From contig JABUQX010021126.1 in NCBI GenBank assembly GCA_015478945.1, positions 55,001 through 119,000 of the forward strand: a stretch of DNA of 64,000 bases, given 5' to 3'. The stretch is from Trachelipus rathkii (Eukaryota; Arthropoda; Malacostraca; Isopoda; Trachelipodidae). A model generated the notes under the pieces. That model had not been told where the DNA came from. It did not search any database and saw only the letters and a list, made by a program, of their open reading frames with translations. Made by a program: the position numbers and the translations under genes. Below are positions 20,801-36,000 of the stretch, piece by piece; positions within the stretch are counted from its first letter, which is position 1, and each line of letters opens with the position of its first letter.

Positions 20801-23399
20801 AATCTCAAACGAGTGAAAATATTTTCTGAATACACTCTCAGTGCCATATAACTCCACATCTAATGTTACACTAATAGCTCCTGTGCATTTTCACCAGACT
20901 GAATCATGCTAAATAACTAATAATTTTTAGTGTGTTGTCACTTGACTCATATTAGTAAGATGTTTTTTTAAAAGATTGCTTACTTTTTTTGATGATTGAG
21001 AGGAAGAAGTCCTTGCTCAACTTTACAAGTGCTCTTAATTAGGATATCTGGAGAGAGACAGACTATTTATCTCAGGTAAATCAATACCCACGGTCGCTAT
21101 TGACGTACCCGAAGTATTTTATTCTAAGAAGTCGTGCACTTAATTCTCACTCGATTAACGGCTAGGCAGAGGTCGAAACGTTGAGTTAAAATCTTTGGAG
21201 GAAATTTCAGAAACCGAAAATGAACCATTCAACCGAATCTCATAATGACACGAGCAGTTCATGAACTCCTAACGCCAAGTCTCAATATTAATGAAAAACC
21301 TGCTTAATCTTAGGTGCTATGTCTTAAGAGAAGGATTAAAATTTACTATCTCAACAAACTCTCCTCTAAAACTCATCATTTATCTATCAAATATTATATA
21401 TTGTGAGTTTACCATTACAGATCATCTTTACCCTCCTCTTGTATATTCGTATACTTGAATCTTTCGCGACAAGTGTGGATATCCAGGAGCACATAGCTGA
21501 ATAGATCTCACACGCCCCCTCTCACTCATACCGAAAGTTAAGGATCCAAAGACAAAGAAAATTTCCAATGGGAGTAACACGATGTAATGATACCGTACAG
21601 TTAAATTTGTGTCTAGTAATCAGAATTCTATATATTGAATATGAGAGTGAACAAGTGATTAGACTTTGTGATAAGGGTCTGAGGGATTAGGGATTTTTAT
21701 GGTATATTTTTTATGGTTTTTTTACTTAAATATATTTAAGACCTTCAGAGTTTTCAGTAATCCTAACTTATATAGAGATTTTAACTAACTGTTCATTCAT
21801 GTATGCAAATAACTTATCTTTTAATCTATCTTTTAACTAGCTTTCTCGAACTTTATATTTAATAATTTTAAATTTGTAAGGAAGCCCTTCAAAAATCTCT
21901 CCGCCTAAGGAACTCGTAATGAATTTGTTTTTCTGTTTACACGCGACAGTAATATTTAATACGGATAAAAGATTAAATATCTACCTCCTATGTGAGATTT
22001 AGAGCTATATATCATGTACTTAATTTGAGGGATTATACTCCATTTTTATTGGATATGCATCTATATAAAGACGGGATACATATATATACGAATTTCTGTC
22101 ATTACACACTTGATAAGGCCATGTTGTTTGAATATAGGTCTGTGGTGTATCCAGATGAATTTATGATAATTAATCTTTCGGAAGAACCTCCACAGCTTTT
22201 ATAATACCTTTTCTTAGGTATTCTTTGAATATTCCCCATACTTGTCAAGCAAGCCTTGAGCAATTAACTTCTTTTTGACAAGTTTCTAAGGCACTGCCTC
22301 GAATACATTTTACTGTTTTAAAATGCTTTAAGAACATCGATGCCCAGCAGCCCTTGAATATTTGAAATCCAGTCAATATGATTATTTTGGTAGTGACTAT
22401 CTGCCATCAACGTTTAATGCGCTCTTATATGTATTTTATAATAATTTTATCTCCCAATTAGACCTCCGATCCAGAAGTCTTATATTAATACCATTAAGAG
22501 CATGATATTCAATATTTTAGTGACTAACAAATAGTAATGTTTAGTCAGGTGTTTTTCAGGATAAGATATTTATCCATTCTCTGTGTCTTGAGCTAAAGAA
22601 CATATGTTGGGAGATGCCCACTCTAAGTTTAAAACTCAAAGAATATTAAATGATTCTCAATTCTTCTGCTCTAGAAAATGTTGATTAGATATATGATCTT
22701 TTGTTTCAAGTACTAGGATAATATCTCTTTTTGTCATTTATAAACTCCATTTATATATAATGTGAGTGTTCCATATTCGAATTATAGTTAACGAATCACG
22801 AAATAGTCTACGCACGTCAAGTAACCTTCTTATGTGATAGGGGAAGAGAGTGGGAGTCAGATAATATTATCTTTAGTTCCGAAAAGGATCGATGATGCAT
22901 TGATCTCTTAGTTATATTGGTATTCACAATATTATATATTGATATGAAGGGCCACAGCAGGCTTATTTGAATTGTACGTCATGATATTGTATAATAAAAC
23001 TGATTCTCATCAATTGCCGCGTCAAGTTCAATGATGTTTAAGCTGTAACTATTTTGACGTCTCAATATCAATGTGTACTTTTTATAATTCACGTAGGAGC
23101 AGTTTATGAAAAAAATTTTCCTCTATTTCTTTATAAGGAAAACTCAACTTGATTTTCTATTACTCTTTTGTACAGTATGTCATTATTTTTTTGACACTAC
23201 ATTTAGTGTTTTGTTTGGAATAACTGAAATAATAGTCGAGTGGAGATAGACCAAACAAATAGCTGTTAGTTCTCTTACTACGTGACTCTTCTATGTAAAT
23301 ATTAAATAGAACTTATGAAGACATACATAGACAATAGATCATGTCGTTCATTCAATATCGATCATTACTCACAATTACAGAGTAACAATTTCACATACC
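17836..23399. other. Unassigned DNA, no supported gene
   Basis: About 5.5 kb of AT-rich but non-repetitive sequence. The word AGAGCTCTT/GAGCTCT recurs (near 19440, 20050, 20168) but without a regular unit. The longest frame (20201-20536, plus, 111 codons from a TTG) shows no domain I recognise, and codon use gives no support. A 64-codon minus frame at 17896-18090 lies in a short GC-richer patch. I see no tRNA, splice-flanked exon series or transposon terminus. Confidence 0.4.
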
Positions 23400-26300
23400 T
23401 CCCAAAGTTTCCTATCTGCACATTATACCATTACAGCAAGTGAGAACAAATGACTTCTTAAACTCTCATCTAATAAACTCCTACTTATCTTTTCCACTAA
23501 CTCTATTGTGTCTCTCTCCATTGCAACATTATTACTAATTCCACAGACAAGTGTACACTAGATCACTTATCGCAAAGAGTCACACGGCTCTCATTCTCGT
23601 TATTTAGTGTTGTTGGATAATTTACAAATGCTTAACTGAATGATCAAAAGCTGTAAGAAGTAAGATCTTGAATATAGTAGAAGCAATATGTTGTGATATA
23701 TAGAAACTTATAGCGATATTTAAGCGACATCGGTGTCAGATGAGTCTAGGTGATAGCTCGCACCAGAATACTGTATACGTGCTATAAATCTAATTAATGT
23801 GTGGAAATTACCGAATACCTAAGCTCGTTGTTTGAAGAATTAATTTTTATTTTTTTTTGCAACTGAAATCTAAAACTTTAATCAGACTGTTTACCATAAT
23901 TTCTTTGTCAATATGAGATCATCAAATTAGAAACATATTCCTTATATTAATACATAATATGAGATAATTTAATATATATAGTTTATAATGTGATAAACAG
24001 ATTTTTATAATAATGCACTAAGTATAAGGGAACTAAGTTCTTGTGGAGGTGGGTGTATTAGGTAAAAAGACACATTTATTGAGTTTGTGCTTCGAGAATT
24101 CTCTAATATTAATTGCGGTAAATAATGTAGCTTTATTTTATGTAATCTATTAATATTTTGATATCTCTTAATTATATGATAAGTTTAAACAGCGTATAAT
24201 AATATTCGGTAATATCACTATTATAGAATCATCTGTTATTAAGTTACAGTTGTATTGTATATTTTTGGGGGTCAATATTCTATAATGTATAATAATTGTT
24301 TATAAAAAATAAAAAGTGTTTTTTCTTTATTATTTCAAATATTCGAAATATACTTAACCACTTTCCGCTCCGCAAATCTCTGTAATAAAAATGCAACTGG
24401 ACATTTTTCACTTATTGAATTATGAGTTTTATTTTATTATTTCCAATTTCATTATTTTTTATAAGATATTTATATTTTTTAATAAAAAATAAATATTATA
24501 TATATAATATAAATGTTGAAATAAAATTTAAAACCATCATTAAAAAATATTTCAATAAACTCAATACAAAACGCTAAAAATACAGAAAAAAACATCCACT
24601 GGATGGAGTGGCTCCCGTAAATAACCTTTTTATCTATTATGTGATTTTTTTTTGTCACTTTTAATAGTTTTTTTTTAATGTCTACCTGAGAGCAGTTATC
24701 GCTATACGCCAGACATAAGTTTAGGCCTACTCCGTGCCTTGCATAACTCACCGCTATTAATCGGAGTCCACTCTTATCTGGTTAATACATTTGTGTCAAT
24801 TTTAAAGACTAATCATAATACACGAATTTGTTAAAAGACATATTGCCAAACAGCCCTTCTTCAATATAAATTAAATCCATCCACAATTTTTATTTAGATT
24901 CCATCATGTCATATACTTCTATACAGCTTACCACTACACGAATTTTCTTCATCTCAAGTGAATACTCTCTATCTTCGGACGGTATCAATTATGTTTTCAA
25001 CCATAATATTCTTCCTTAAATATTTTCTCTATATAGAATCAAATAATGGAACACATAATTCTCATTACTTATCTTCTATAGACGTATTCTTTAATTGAGC
25101 CTATATTGCTATTAAACTTCATACGATATTACTTGTAGTACTTACACTAGCGTTAGAGCCTATCTCATTATGGTCTATACTAAACTTCATTAATAGAGGC
25201 CATAATAAAAATTTTTTTTTACTTCTCTATTTAGATGCAGACTTTTTTTATTTTATTTAGAGTGGACCGACACTCACTTTCTACAGATCTCGATGGTACT
25301 CCTCTCAGTGCACTCTCACCGTATCCCAATCGCTAATCACTCATATTCTGTACAACTATTAATCTCTCTACCGCATCTCTTATAGACCTTTTATATTCAG
25401 TACTTACTCAGCATTTCAAATATACACCCATAACTTTCAGTGGTCTCTCGTCAACGTTTTCAATATAAGATGAGACTTCATAGCTCATCTTACTCTTACT
25501 CATAAATGCTCATTTTATACATTCTATGGACCTATCAATCTTATTTAATTCTCTACGTTTCCATTAATTTAAACTCTCATACTCTCAATTGTTCCTTCTC
25601 TACGTTCATACCTCAAACAATTTGCTATAATTTACTCATACTATACTATATATCATTTCTCACTCACAGTTATTTCCAGTAGCTTATCTACGCAATTGAA
25701 CTATTAATGTCAGTGATCACTATGATCATTATTACAGTGTGCTTCGTCGTCATTAATAGACCATATAATCTCATTTACTGCGTTCTACGTGATATCTATT
25801 AGACCTAAAATCAATGTGTCTCATTACTTCTTCTAAATCTGTCTCACTTATTAGAAACTCTTCTCCATTTTACTACTGGCTTCTTACGCTATTCTTTCTA
25901 TATTAGACTCTAGAAGCTTGAGATGTACTTTATATTTTCATTATCTTATCGCTTTCTATTACCATATTCTCTTACTTTCTCTCTCTCTCGCTTCATTCTT
26001 CCTTTTATATCCAAGTCCTTTCTACTCATACTCAATATTGATTTCTCGTACCGTCTTTCATATATTCTATCGTCATAAACTCAATTATGTCGCAATTGCT
26101 GTTTTCTCATACATCTACGCTGACGTACTCTCCTATTGAGTCTCTAGCTCTCGACGATGTTGTCTAAAGTGTATCTATACAATTTACAGATCCTTTTTTC
26201 ATATCATATCTATGAACATCATATCTCCCCTCATCATTGTCAATCCTCACTCCTATCTTAGCAAGATATAGCAACACAAACTGCCCGTTTCAGACTATAG

Positions 26301-26460
26301 TTTCTACACAATCTACTTACTGATTACTGCGAATACTTCCAAAATAATCTCAACACATCCAACACTATCACCTCTTTTTCTTTTTACCCACAATACCTCT
26401 TAAAACTCAACCCTTCCCGCCTAATCTGTCTACTTATTGTCAAGATGTGAATACATAATC
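23400..26460. other. G-poor, pyrimidine-leaning stretch
   Basis: From about 23.4 kb, and strongly from 24.85 to 26.45 kb, the top strand is rich in TCT, CTC, ATC and ACT words and poor in G. It resembles a milder version of the 38.6-42.6 kb block. Frames here (25918-26139 plus; 24479-24751 minus) are Leu, Ser, Ile and Phe-rich composition artefacts. A non-repetitive GC-richer patch lies at 24690-24780. Confidence 0.45.
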
Positions 26461-29400
26461 AAAATGCATCTAGTCTCTCTGCATTAACTAGTCGCTCCTA
26501 TGTCACTATTTTTAAATTAGACGGAAAATGTACTTAGTGAGTATTTATTCGTAATATATAGTAATTTAGTGAGGGCTCAAATTAGTCTAGTAAGCAGAGG
26601 CAGTCCATTCAAGGTGGGCGATCCAACCTATCACTTTTATGTGGCGAAGTTAACACAGAAAATTTTTCAGAGGGTTTGGACTCCAAGCATTATATAAATA
26701 TAATGTAATAATGAAATATACTACATAAAATCATAGCTTACTTTAGTGAAAAATGTTACAATCTATTCTCAAAGTTGATTAAAACTTATACCTAACAGAT
26801 CTTTATATCCAATTATTTTTACCTGCAATATTTGCAGTATCATCTATATATACAGGCCTCTAAGTTTCAGCTTATATAATTGATATAATTTTGTTAGATA
26901 TTAAACAGATAATCAATCATATATGTACAATACTTAATAACTAAATATATATATTCATAACTACTATCATTAGCAATATTTTCACTAAGAAAATTGCAAA
27001 CCATCATTAATATTTTATTTTTTATAGTAACTTATAGAGATTAATTTTAATAAAATTTTAATAGAGATATAACTTTTTTTCCTATAAAGACTTAATTATC
27101 ATTTTCTAATTATTTTAAGCTTCATATTTATTTTATTTTTAGGTATTATAATGTGCATTAAAAAAAAATAAAAATAAAAAAAATAAAATTTTAGAAAATT
27201 TATAGAGCGTTTTTAACATTATCATTTGAAGAGGCTTGTAACTTTTATTTTCCTAAAGATATATTCTAGCATAAGTATGTTTGTTATATATATATATATT
27301 TTATATATATTCTTGTTTCTTAAATATTTATATATTTATATATATAATTTGGCTCATGATCTCTCGCAGTATATTCTCCCTTAAGGAAGGAGTACCGGAG
27401 TGCCCTCTTTGCCCTATGTGCGGACGCCCATGCATATCTCTCGAACATACCGTCTGGTGACCATATACACTTTCATGCGTCTGAGTATATACACATTTTT
27501 AGGAACACGCGAAAGTTAATTGTTAGGAGATTTACGCCTACACTAATCAAACCTATTTAGAGACTTTCTTAGAAAGACAATAAAGATATCTTCCGAAAAA
27601 CACACAGGAATACCTTCACACTCTACGAAAATAAACTATTAAAACGAACTCAGTCTTTTGAGGAGGAAAGATGCAAAAGCGAAACCTTCTCACACAGCTC
27701 TTTTGCTTGTGAATACCTCACTACTTTCAAAAAATCTAGAAGAATCTGAGCAAGATTTAAGAAATTATTATATGTTCATTTTATTAGTTAGTAGGCTGAT
27801 TGGGTAATATCATCTACCGATAAACCAATAAATAATTTACTCATGTCACTTTAAAATATAAAGAAATTATAATACGTATAATTACTAACAATAATTTGTG
27901 TAAAATGTATATAACATGATTTATTGATTATATATATACGTATATATATACTAATATATATAGTTAAAGTGCGAAAAAATGCTCTTAAATTTCTCACTAT
28001 TTCCACCTAATAATAATAATATCAAAGATAAAAGAATAAGATATTCAAGGAAGACTGTATAGCTCAATGTAAGATATAGATAGATCGCTCGAATTAATAG
28101 CAAAATCAGTAATGTCTGGCTCATTCTCTCCAGTAATTACTCATCTTATAGTTCGCATAAATCTTGTTACATTGTTAATGCCTGATCATAAAAGCTAGTC
28201 TTAGCTAATACTCCATCCAATATTCTCCTTCAAAAATAAAAGACTCTCTATCTTAAATATATAACTCGGAAATACCATCCTTGGTCACCTAAATTTCAAA
28301 AGAAACTATCAGCAAACTAGAACTATAACATACTATAATTTAAAATGTCAATTGTAATAAAGCGGTTTATAGCTTAGGATGACATAAATGTTTTATTTAT
28401 TACTAAACACAAGGTAAGTCCCTTATTTGATCATAGTTTATACAGGCAATTACCTTATTTTACTATCATCTTATAACTTAATTTAGCTTATACCTGTCTA
28501 TTAGGGTACTCCGATAAATTATACTCTAGATGTCCAATAAAAGAAAAATTTTTTCTTCAGCTCTTTTCCTACTTATATTGACTTTTTTAAGCATTGTTTG
28601 GGTATGTCTGACATAACCTTTTACATAATTTATTTTATTGAACTAAGGAATATACTAATAAAATTAATAATAATAAAAATATAAATTGTGCCTTTTTTTC
28701 CCATTGGAGTCCTCTATACTTAGATATGATTGACTGTTTTAACAGTGACAAAACTATCTAGATCTAATATAGACCACTCCTTGTACATACCATAATATCT
28801 AACAAGCAGCCTCATCTCTACCAAGAAGGAATAAAAAAAATATGTATACTTATACTTATGATATCATATTGTATCTATATAATAATTATTAAACATATAT
28901 AACTATAAACTACTCGTCATGCCTACCTCCCCTCACCTCCTTAAATACCTCCATTTAATTTTAATAAATACATCATCTACACTCTCTCTAAGTTATTACA
29001 CATATAAATAAATGGATCTCCTCTCCTCTCCCTCTGTACCACGTTCATAGCTCTAAGCCCTGTACTGTAACTATCAATAACAACACCAATTTACTTTTAC
29101 TACATATACCATATCCTACCGCGATAATATTATACTTACCTCAATTAATATGAAACATCTCATTTATAGATACCACTCATAATATATAAATATCAGTTTT
29201 ATTGCTTGTTTATCCAGTTCTCGCTAATGTAATATAATATATAATAGGTAAATTGATTATATTCATTTAATCATTTTTTTACTACGAATTAATAGATTTT
29301 CATTATACACCTGTACAAAGAAGTCCCTACCCAGTAACTAATTATAAATGACATACACAGGACATACCTTCTATGATTTAAACTCTTACGGATACTTAAC

Positions 29401-29554
29401 GGGACATCATTTCGTAACTATTGATTCATATTTTACTAGTGATACATGATCTGTGTATAATGAGCCCTTACTCTACTCTGTCAATATAAGTAATGCATAT
29501 CGATAGTTACTAGTAATTGTCATGAGTTCTCGTAGGATTGGCGAGAAGTGACAA
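26461..29554. other. Unassigned AT-rich DNA with a small island at 27360-27500
   Basis: No gene supported. Sequence at 27360-27500 is GC-richer and non-repetitive, and contains a CCTTAAGG palindrome. It is flanked by TA tracts (27290-27350). A C-rich, G-poor patch runs from about 28920 to 29110. Confidence 0.4.
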
Positions 29555-29735
29555 AGTATATATATATATTATAATATATATATAGTAGTTAATTATAATA
29601 TATATTATTTAATATTATATATATATATTATTTTAATATTAATATATTATATATAGTTATTATATATTATATATATAATTATATATAATATATAGATATA
29701 TTATATATATATTATTTTATTATATATATATGTTA
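29555..29735. repeat. TA-rich low-complexity tract
   Basis: Interrupted TATATAT and TATTA units over about 180 bases, with G and C almost absent. Confidence 0.8.
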
Positions 29736-30178
29736 CATGTGATTGAATGTCCGCGCCATTCATCATTCAATAATAATTATTAGGTAATTATTTATTAGGA
29801 AAATTTCATGTGATTTTTTAAATTTTATGATTATATGTATATTAGTGAGTGGTAAAGATGTCTTTTATAGATTTTGTTAAAAAATAAAGACGACGGAAAA
29901 ATTTTGACGCTCCTCACCTAAATTTTTCCTCTTGAAGGTTTGCCATTGATATTCTTATTAATTCTTTCTCAAAGGAAATATGTTAATATTCAATACAGGT
30001 TCCTCTTAAAATTTACCAAACAACCGCGGTTGCGGTATTTTTGCTGTCGTATTCTTAATATTAAACTATCTGAAGAAATATGTGGTTTCCAATAAGGTAA
30101 TTAAAAGTTCAAGTAAAAACATAAATATTTAATTTTACATTATATATGCACTATCTGGAGCCACTTCCATCTAATAAT

Positions 30179-30180
<2 letters not shown>

Positions 30181-30231
<51 letters not shown>

Positions 30232-30256
30232 TTAATAATAATAATAATAATAATAG
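30181..30256. repeat. AAT trinucleotide microsatellite
   Basis: An almost perfect (AAT)n run, broken once by TTTAAT near 30231. It is the cleanest trinucleotide repeat in the window, suggesting recent slippage. Confidence 0.95.
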
Positions 30257-30640
30257 ATAATACGCCAATAATAATAAAAAATTATGAAGAACATACCTAG
30301 TGAAGTTATATTACATGTCATTCAGTCTGTTCACTCGATTGAAAACGTAAATGGTTTAAAACATATGGTATAAAATTTTACAATTTTAGCATAAAAATAA
30401 AGTTTTATTTTATAGCAAGTGAAACCCTTTAATATTGGTGTTTGCTTTTATCTATAAAATAACGATATAGAAAGTGTTTTGTAGCCAGACACTAAACAGG
30501 TGGTTGTCAAAAACGTTTATTCCTAATATAACAAATAAGAAATGATTAATTAAGAACTGCAGGTCAAATGTTCTATGATCGCTGATTCATAAATCTATAT
30601 AAAAAAGAACTGTGGAATCTTTTTGAAGAACCCAAGTGCA

Positions 30641-30752
30641 TTACATAGATAATCACCAATTCTTGGGTGGACCAAATTTTGTCAAGCTTAATATGTATCT
30701 AAAATGAGAATTGTTACATAGATAATCACCAATTCTTGGGTGGACCAAATTT
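30641..30752. repeat. Exact 39-bp direct duplication, 73-bp offset
   Basis: The 39-base sequence beginning TTACATAGATAATCACCAAT at 30641-30679 recurs identically at 30714-30752, separated by 34 unrelated bases. Exact identity in otherwise degenerate DNA points to recent duplication or constraint. Confidence 0.85.
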
Positions 30753-30759
30753 GGTACTG

Positions 30760-33000
30760 ATAATTATTATAATTTACAATATATAAAGTAGTGTTATCAA
30801 CAATTATATAACGACTAAAATAAATCATTAATTAAGTTTTAACTATTTTCTTAATCTTAGTTTTTTCACATAATGTGAATGTATTAATATTTAATATTAA
30901 TTGGTATTTTTATAATATTTAGATTAATATAATTATTATATATATAATTCTTTATATTTTTAATATATTCAATGAATATATTTAATATTATTTTCTTATA
31001 TTAAATATTTAAATATTTTTAATACTTAATTATTCCTTTTATTTCAACTTTATTTCTAATTGTATTTGAATAGACAATTCATTTAATGTCTATGCTACAA
31101 CTTATATTTAATAAATTATATATTTTTAATATGTTCTTATTCATTTCGATTGTTTTAAATTTGCCACTCTGGTTATAATTTATTTAATATTTATCATTGT
31201 AAGGTTTTAGTAACAAACAATTATTTTCTTTTAATTATTTCTTAATTAACCTTATTAAATTATATATTTTTTTGTTTTAATGTAATTTATGTTCTTTTAA
31301 TTATTATGATTTGGATTTTTTTATAATAGAATAATTAATAAATGTATTATTATTAATCTATGATATATAGGTATATTTAAATATTCAATATATTAATGTA
31401 TCGTTGTCAAAATAATTCCTTTTTTAATTTATTTAATCCATATATCTTACTTTAAATAATGGGTGATATATATTTGTGAAATTAGTAATCTTACTTAAAC
31501 ATATCTTAATAGTTCATTTATAATTAATTATCAATAGATGATTAGATTTAATTATAATCAAACTATCAATAGTAGATTTAATTAATATTTATGATATTAG
31601 CTGTATATATAGATATAATAAGTTTAAATGATCTGTATATGTATCAACTCTATAACTTACAATTATGATTATAAATATTATTAAATAATATAATATTTAA
31701 TTATAAAAAACATATCGACTTATTTTTATAAATTTTATTAGTTTAATTATTTTATTATATTAATATTATATTATATCAGATATTTATTAGTATATCTAAC
31801 TTTGTAATAAATAATTGGTTTAATATTATTATTTTAATTAATATTAATAATTATACTTTAATTAATAATTACTCTTAATTATATATATTATTTAATTAAT
31901 TATTTATTATTATTATTAATTTAATAATAAATTATAATTATTAAATTATGAATTATATTTATATAACTATAATTTTATTAATTTATAATTATTTTTAATA
32001 ATTAATACAAAATATTTTATTTTATATTTATACATATATATATATAATATATTCAATTAATGATTTGGCTAAATTAAATTAACAATTAATTAATTAATTA
32101 ATTATATATAGCAACCTACCTTATGCGTCATTTCATGTCGCAATATATCCTTTCTTAGTTATTTGTACTATACGTAGCAATAAGTTATGACCCTTAATTA
32201 GCGTGCCTACCCAACAACGCAGTAAGAAGTGATGTATTTGTCTTATTTATAATTTAATAATTACTTATTATTTTTTATGTTTAGAACTTAATATTATATA
32301 ATAATATTATTTAAGTTCTTATTGTTTACATAGAATAATTATATTAATATATTTATGTTATTGATTATTTAATTATATTATTATGTATCAGATTTTAATA
32401 TCGAAATATCTATCTTTTTAAATGACTAATTATTATTTTTTCTAAGGAAGAAATTTTAGTTGAATATTGCACAAAAACAATTAAATTTATCAATTTCAGC
32501 TTGGATTAATGTGTATATGTGTTATACACAAATTTGGCATTCACTGGGATTAATCAAGGAAATCTAGAGAGATTGATTGGAGACTGAAGGATCCATTTAC
32601 TGTAGTTTTTATAATATATTAATATATTAATAAATAATAATAGGTAATAAAAATATAAATATTTATAGATAGATATATATAATATAATTATAGGTTATAA
32701 ATATCATATAATTACATTAGAGTTATGTTTTCAATTAATAATGAATAATTAATATAAAGCTCATATTGCTTGCTATATATATATACATATATAATTAAAT
32801 CAGATATAATATATATAATATAAATAATATATATGATTAGTATTCATAAATAATAATAATATTAAGAATATTAAAAATATATAAATATTATATTATTTAA
32901 TTAAAATTATTAATTATATTATATAATGTATATAATAATACTTTAAGTTAATTTATATATTAGTAAAATATTTCATATCATTATTTATAATTAATGACGA
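30760..33000. repeat. Extremely AT-rich low-complexity region
   Basis: Over 2 kb of TTAATT, TATTTAA and AATATTA words with very little G or C. It includes a short (TTAA)n tract at 32081-32106. A brief GC-normal interruption lies at 32105-32235. No gene. Confidence 0.65.
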
Positions 33001-36000
33001 TTAATGTTAAAGTTCAAATATCATAACTACTTATATAAACTTTGAAATTCATCTAAAAGTATATTAATATAGAGTTTATATATTTACACTTTAGTTATTT
33101 ACGTTGCATTTGAGGAATCAAGTCAATAATGTTTAGATATGTTACTGCTTAAATAATATTTTAAATTCAGACTCGAAGTTTAACAACATTGATGGACTCC
33201 GAATAGTTAAAATAAATTTTTGTTTGCGTTAGTATTTAAAGTATATTTTTGGAACGTACTTATGGTATAGTCCCCGAATATTCTATTGAATATTTTCTTG
33301 TGACATGTTATTGATAATTATATTTATAAGTATTCGTAGATCATTGAAGCATCTATGTATTTGGCACTACGGTATTGAAGTGATTATTAGATTCTAATTA
33401 TATTGTTATTAGAATTATCAGATTTTATATATTTTAATTGTTGTTGGTAAGGGATTCTAATGAATTATTGGTATCAGGAAATTAGGTAAGTTATATCTAT
33501 AATTGTTCAATTTTATTTTACTTACACTAAGGAGTATCCGAGAATTGCTTCCGAATGTTACCTTCTAGATTCGGGAGATATTACTTTTTGTTAGGACACT
33601 TGCTGTTCGAGTATGTTTATGTTGGTTTAATTTCTCTACATTGTGTGGCTTCAATCATAGTTTCGGTTTGATTAACGGAGAGATACTTTTAATGTAGGAG
33701 ATCCCTATAATTAAGTAAGCTCATTTTATACTTATTTCACGGCTTAGGATCAAGGTAAATTATTAAGCTATTATATATTATAGAACGACTGTTAGACCGG
33801 ATTTCATACATTTATTCAGTATTGCTTGGATATACAGGTCTTTCTTGTAAGTTGGATAAAATGTAATCACTTCAAAATTTTTTAATCATAAGAATATTGT
33901 CTGAAATTTATAAGAATTATTGATTTAAAAGCGTATGTGAAAGTGTAAACGATGTGATTTAAAGAGAGGCCATCCAGTTACCTTTTTTAGAAGTAGCGAT
34001 CTACGAGGTATGGCCACAAAAGGAATGAAAGTATGATCTATTTTTTTTAAGGGACAGGTGGGTTCGGTTTTTATTAGTTACTTGGTTATTATGATAACAT
34101 TATATTATTTGGAGAAATCCTTTTACATAATTTGGACGTATTATGAAAAATACTATAGTCCAATTGGAGAGATAAGGTTTGTTGTTAGCCTTTCAACGTA
34201 AATATTGTTGTTTGTCGTTTATATTATTATTAACTTCAATTATCACGTTTAATTGTTATTGACTTATGTATATACTTACCACTTATTCTTATGTATAATA
34301 TCTTTGCTTAGATCACACTTTGATTCTATGTAGTTATATTTAACAAGCTTCGGTGTTAATACGTCTATAGGAGTTTGTTGGTACCTCAGTTAACATTAAG
34401 CTGTGTAGATTAGTTCGAACTGTTGTTTCTTTGTCTATGTATCATTAACCATTCATGAGATGTAGATACACGAATTTTTTGAGTCCCATCTATTTATGAC
34501 TACTTACGTACATACATGCACAGATACAGTAGTTGTTCTTGTTCAGATCTTCATTTATACGCCTAATGGCAGAATTCTGACATTTATGGATGGCAACTTG
34601 TACTTGATGTAGATTGCATAATTAAGCTGGTGCAGATCACTGTTTTCCGTGTTGTCGTCTCTACTTATAATATTATTCATTTTAATATTTATATCTTAAG
34701 GGCATAATAAGCGGTCGTGTAATAAAGGTTGTGGTATTTATAGGGACATATATTCATTTCTGGTAGCATTGTCTCAACGACAATTAGATTCTCTTTTTCT
34801 TAAGTGATATTAATATTCTATAAAAAAGATTGTTATGAGTCATATTAGACTTTATTTATTATTGGACTTAATGGCGATTCTACCATGATTTACATAGGTT
34901 GATTATCTACTCTATCAATTATCTGTTTGGTATATCATTATTCTTATTCTTGTTGAATTATTCATATTTAAAAATATACAGTCTAATATTCATGAACGGC
35001 CTTCTATTAAGTTGAAAAAGACTTTATAGTTTTTGAACAGTATTTTAGTTCTTTGACGTTAAGGAATTAACCAAATGCCGGTTCGTAATTATATAGAAAT
35101 ATTGTGAAAGAATTTCAATGTTGTAGTGATTTAGATAGAATTTTGTTTAGTTTTTTTGTTCTCTATGATATGGCTTGGTTATGACAGACTGTTTAATTGG
35201 TCGTATTTATTTTATAGTGATCTATTACATCCATGGCCTACCTAATAATCTGATTTTTGAGAAGACTAGTTCTGTATATTAATATATCACATGTTCAGTC
35301 TCCGTTCTATTATCATATCATTTTCGTTCTAAGCTATAATACTTTGAGCTGTGTCTAGTTATTATTGGTTATAGGTAGGTCTTTTCTAAGGCTTGTGATT
35401 TGAAGTTGTGTATTTCTTATGAGGTATTTCTTATGAGCATCCTGGACCAGAATATATGTTTCATTATATTTCATCATATTTATGCTCTTTATAATTCAGC
35501 TCATATTATTTGGTGTGTATCTTCATATCTATTTTGTCGTAGTGCACCAGTATTTCGCTTGATAGGTACATTTTTTAATGTGGTATTGTATCCTCTATCT
35601 GATAAACTCTAGCCTTTCACTACTGAAGATATACTGCCTGGTCATTAGTCAGTATCTTAATCATTGTTTTTGTACTTCATGTATATTCAGTGTCATTGAG
35701 GATAATCGGTATACTAAAATCGGTTTTGAATATCATATTAATTGTCTTTTGATTCGTTTTTTCTTCTTGCTGGATTAACTTAGGTCGTTCTCTTCTCTTC
35801 TTATAATTTTCTCATTATGTATAATATAGTTTGACTCTGCGAATTAATGTTTTCCATATTCCAACGCGTCACTTGTTAATTTCGAATGTATTTTATTTTC
35901 AGATGTATTTACTGTGTAACGAAGCTTCTTTTTTACACTATCATTACTTCACTGTAATATTTCCTCTCTACTAATTTCAACAAATGCTTCAGTAACCTAA

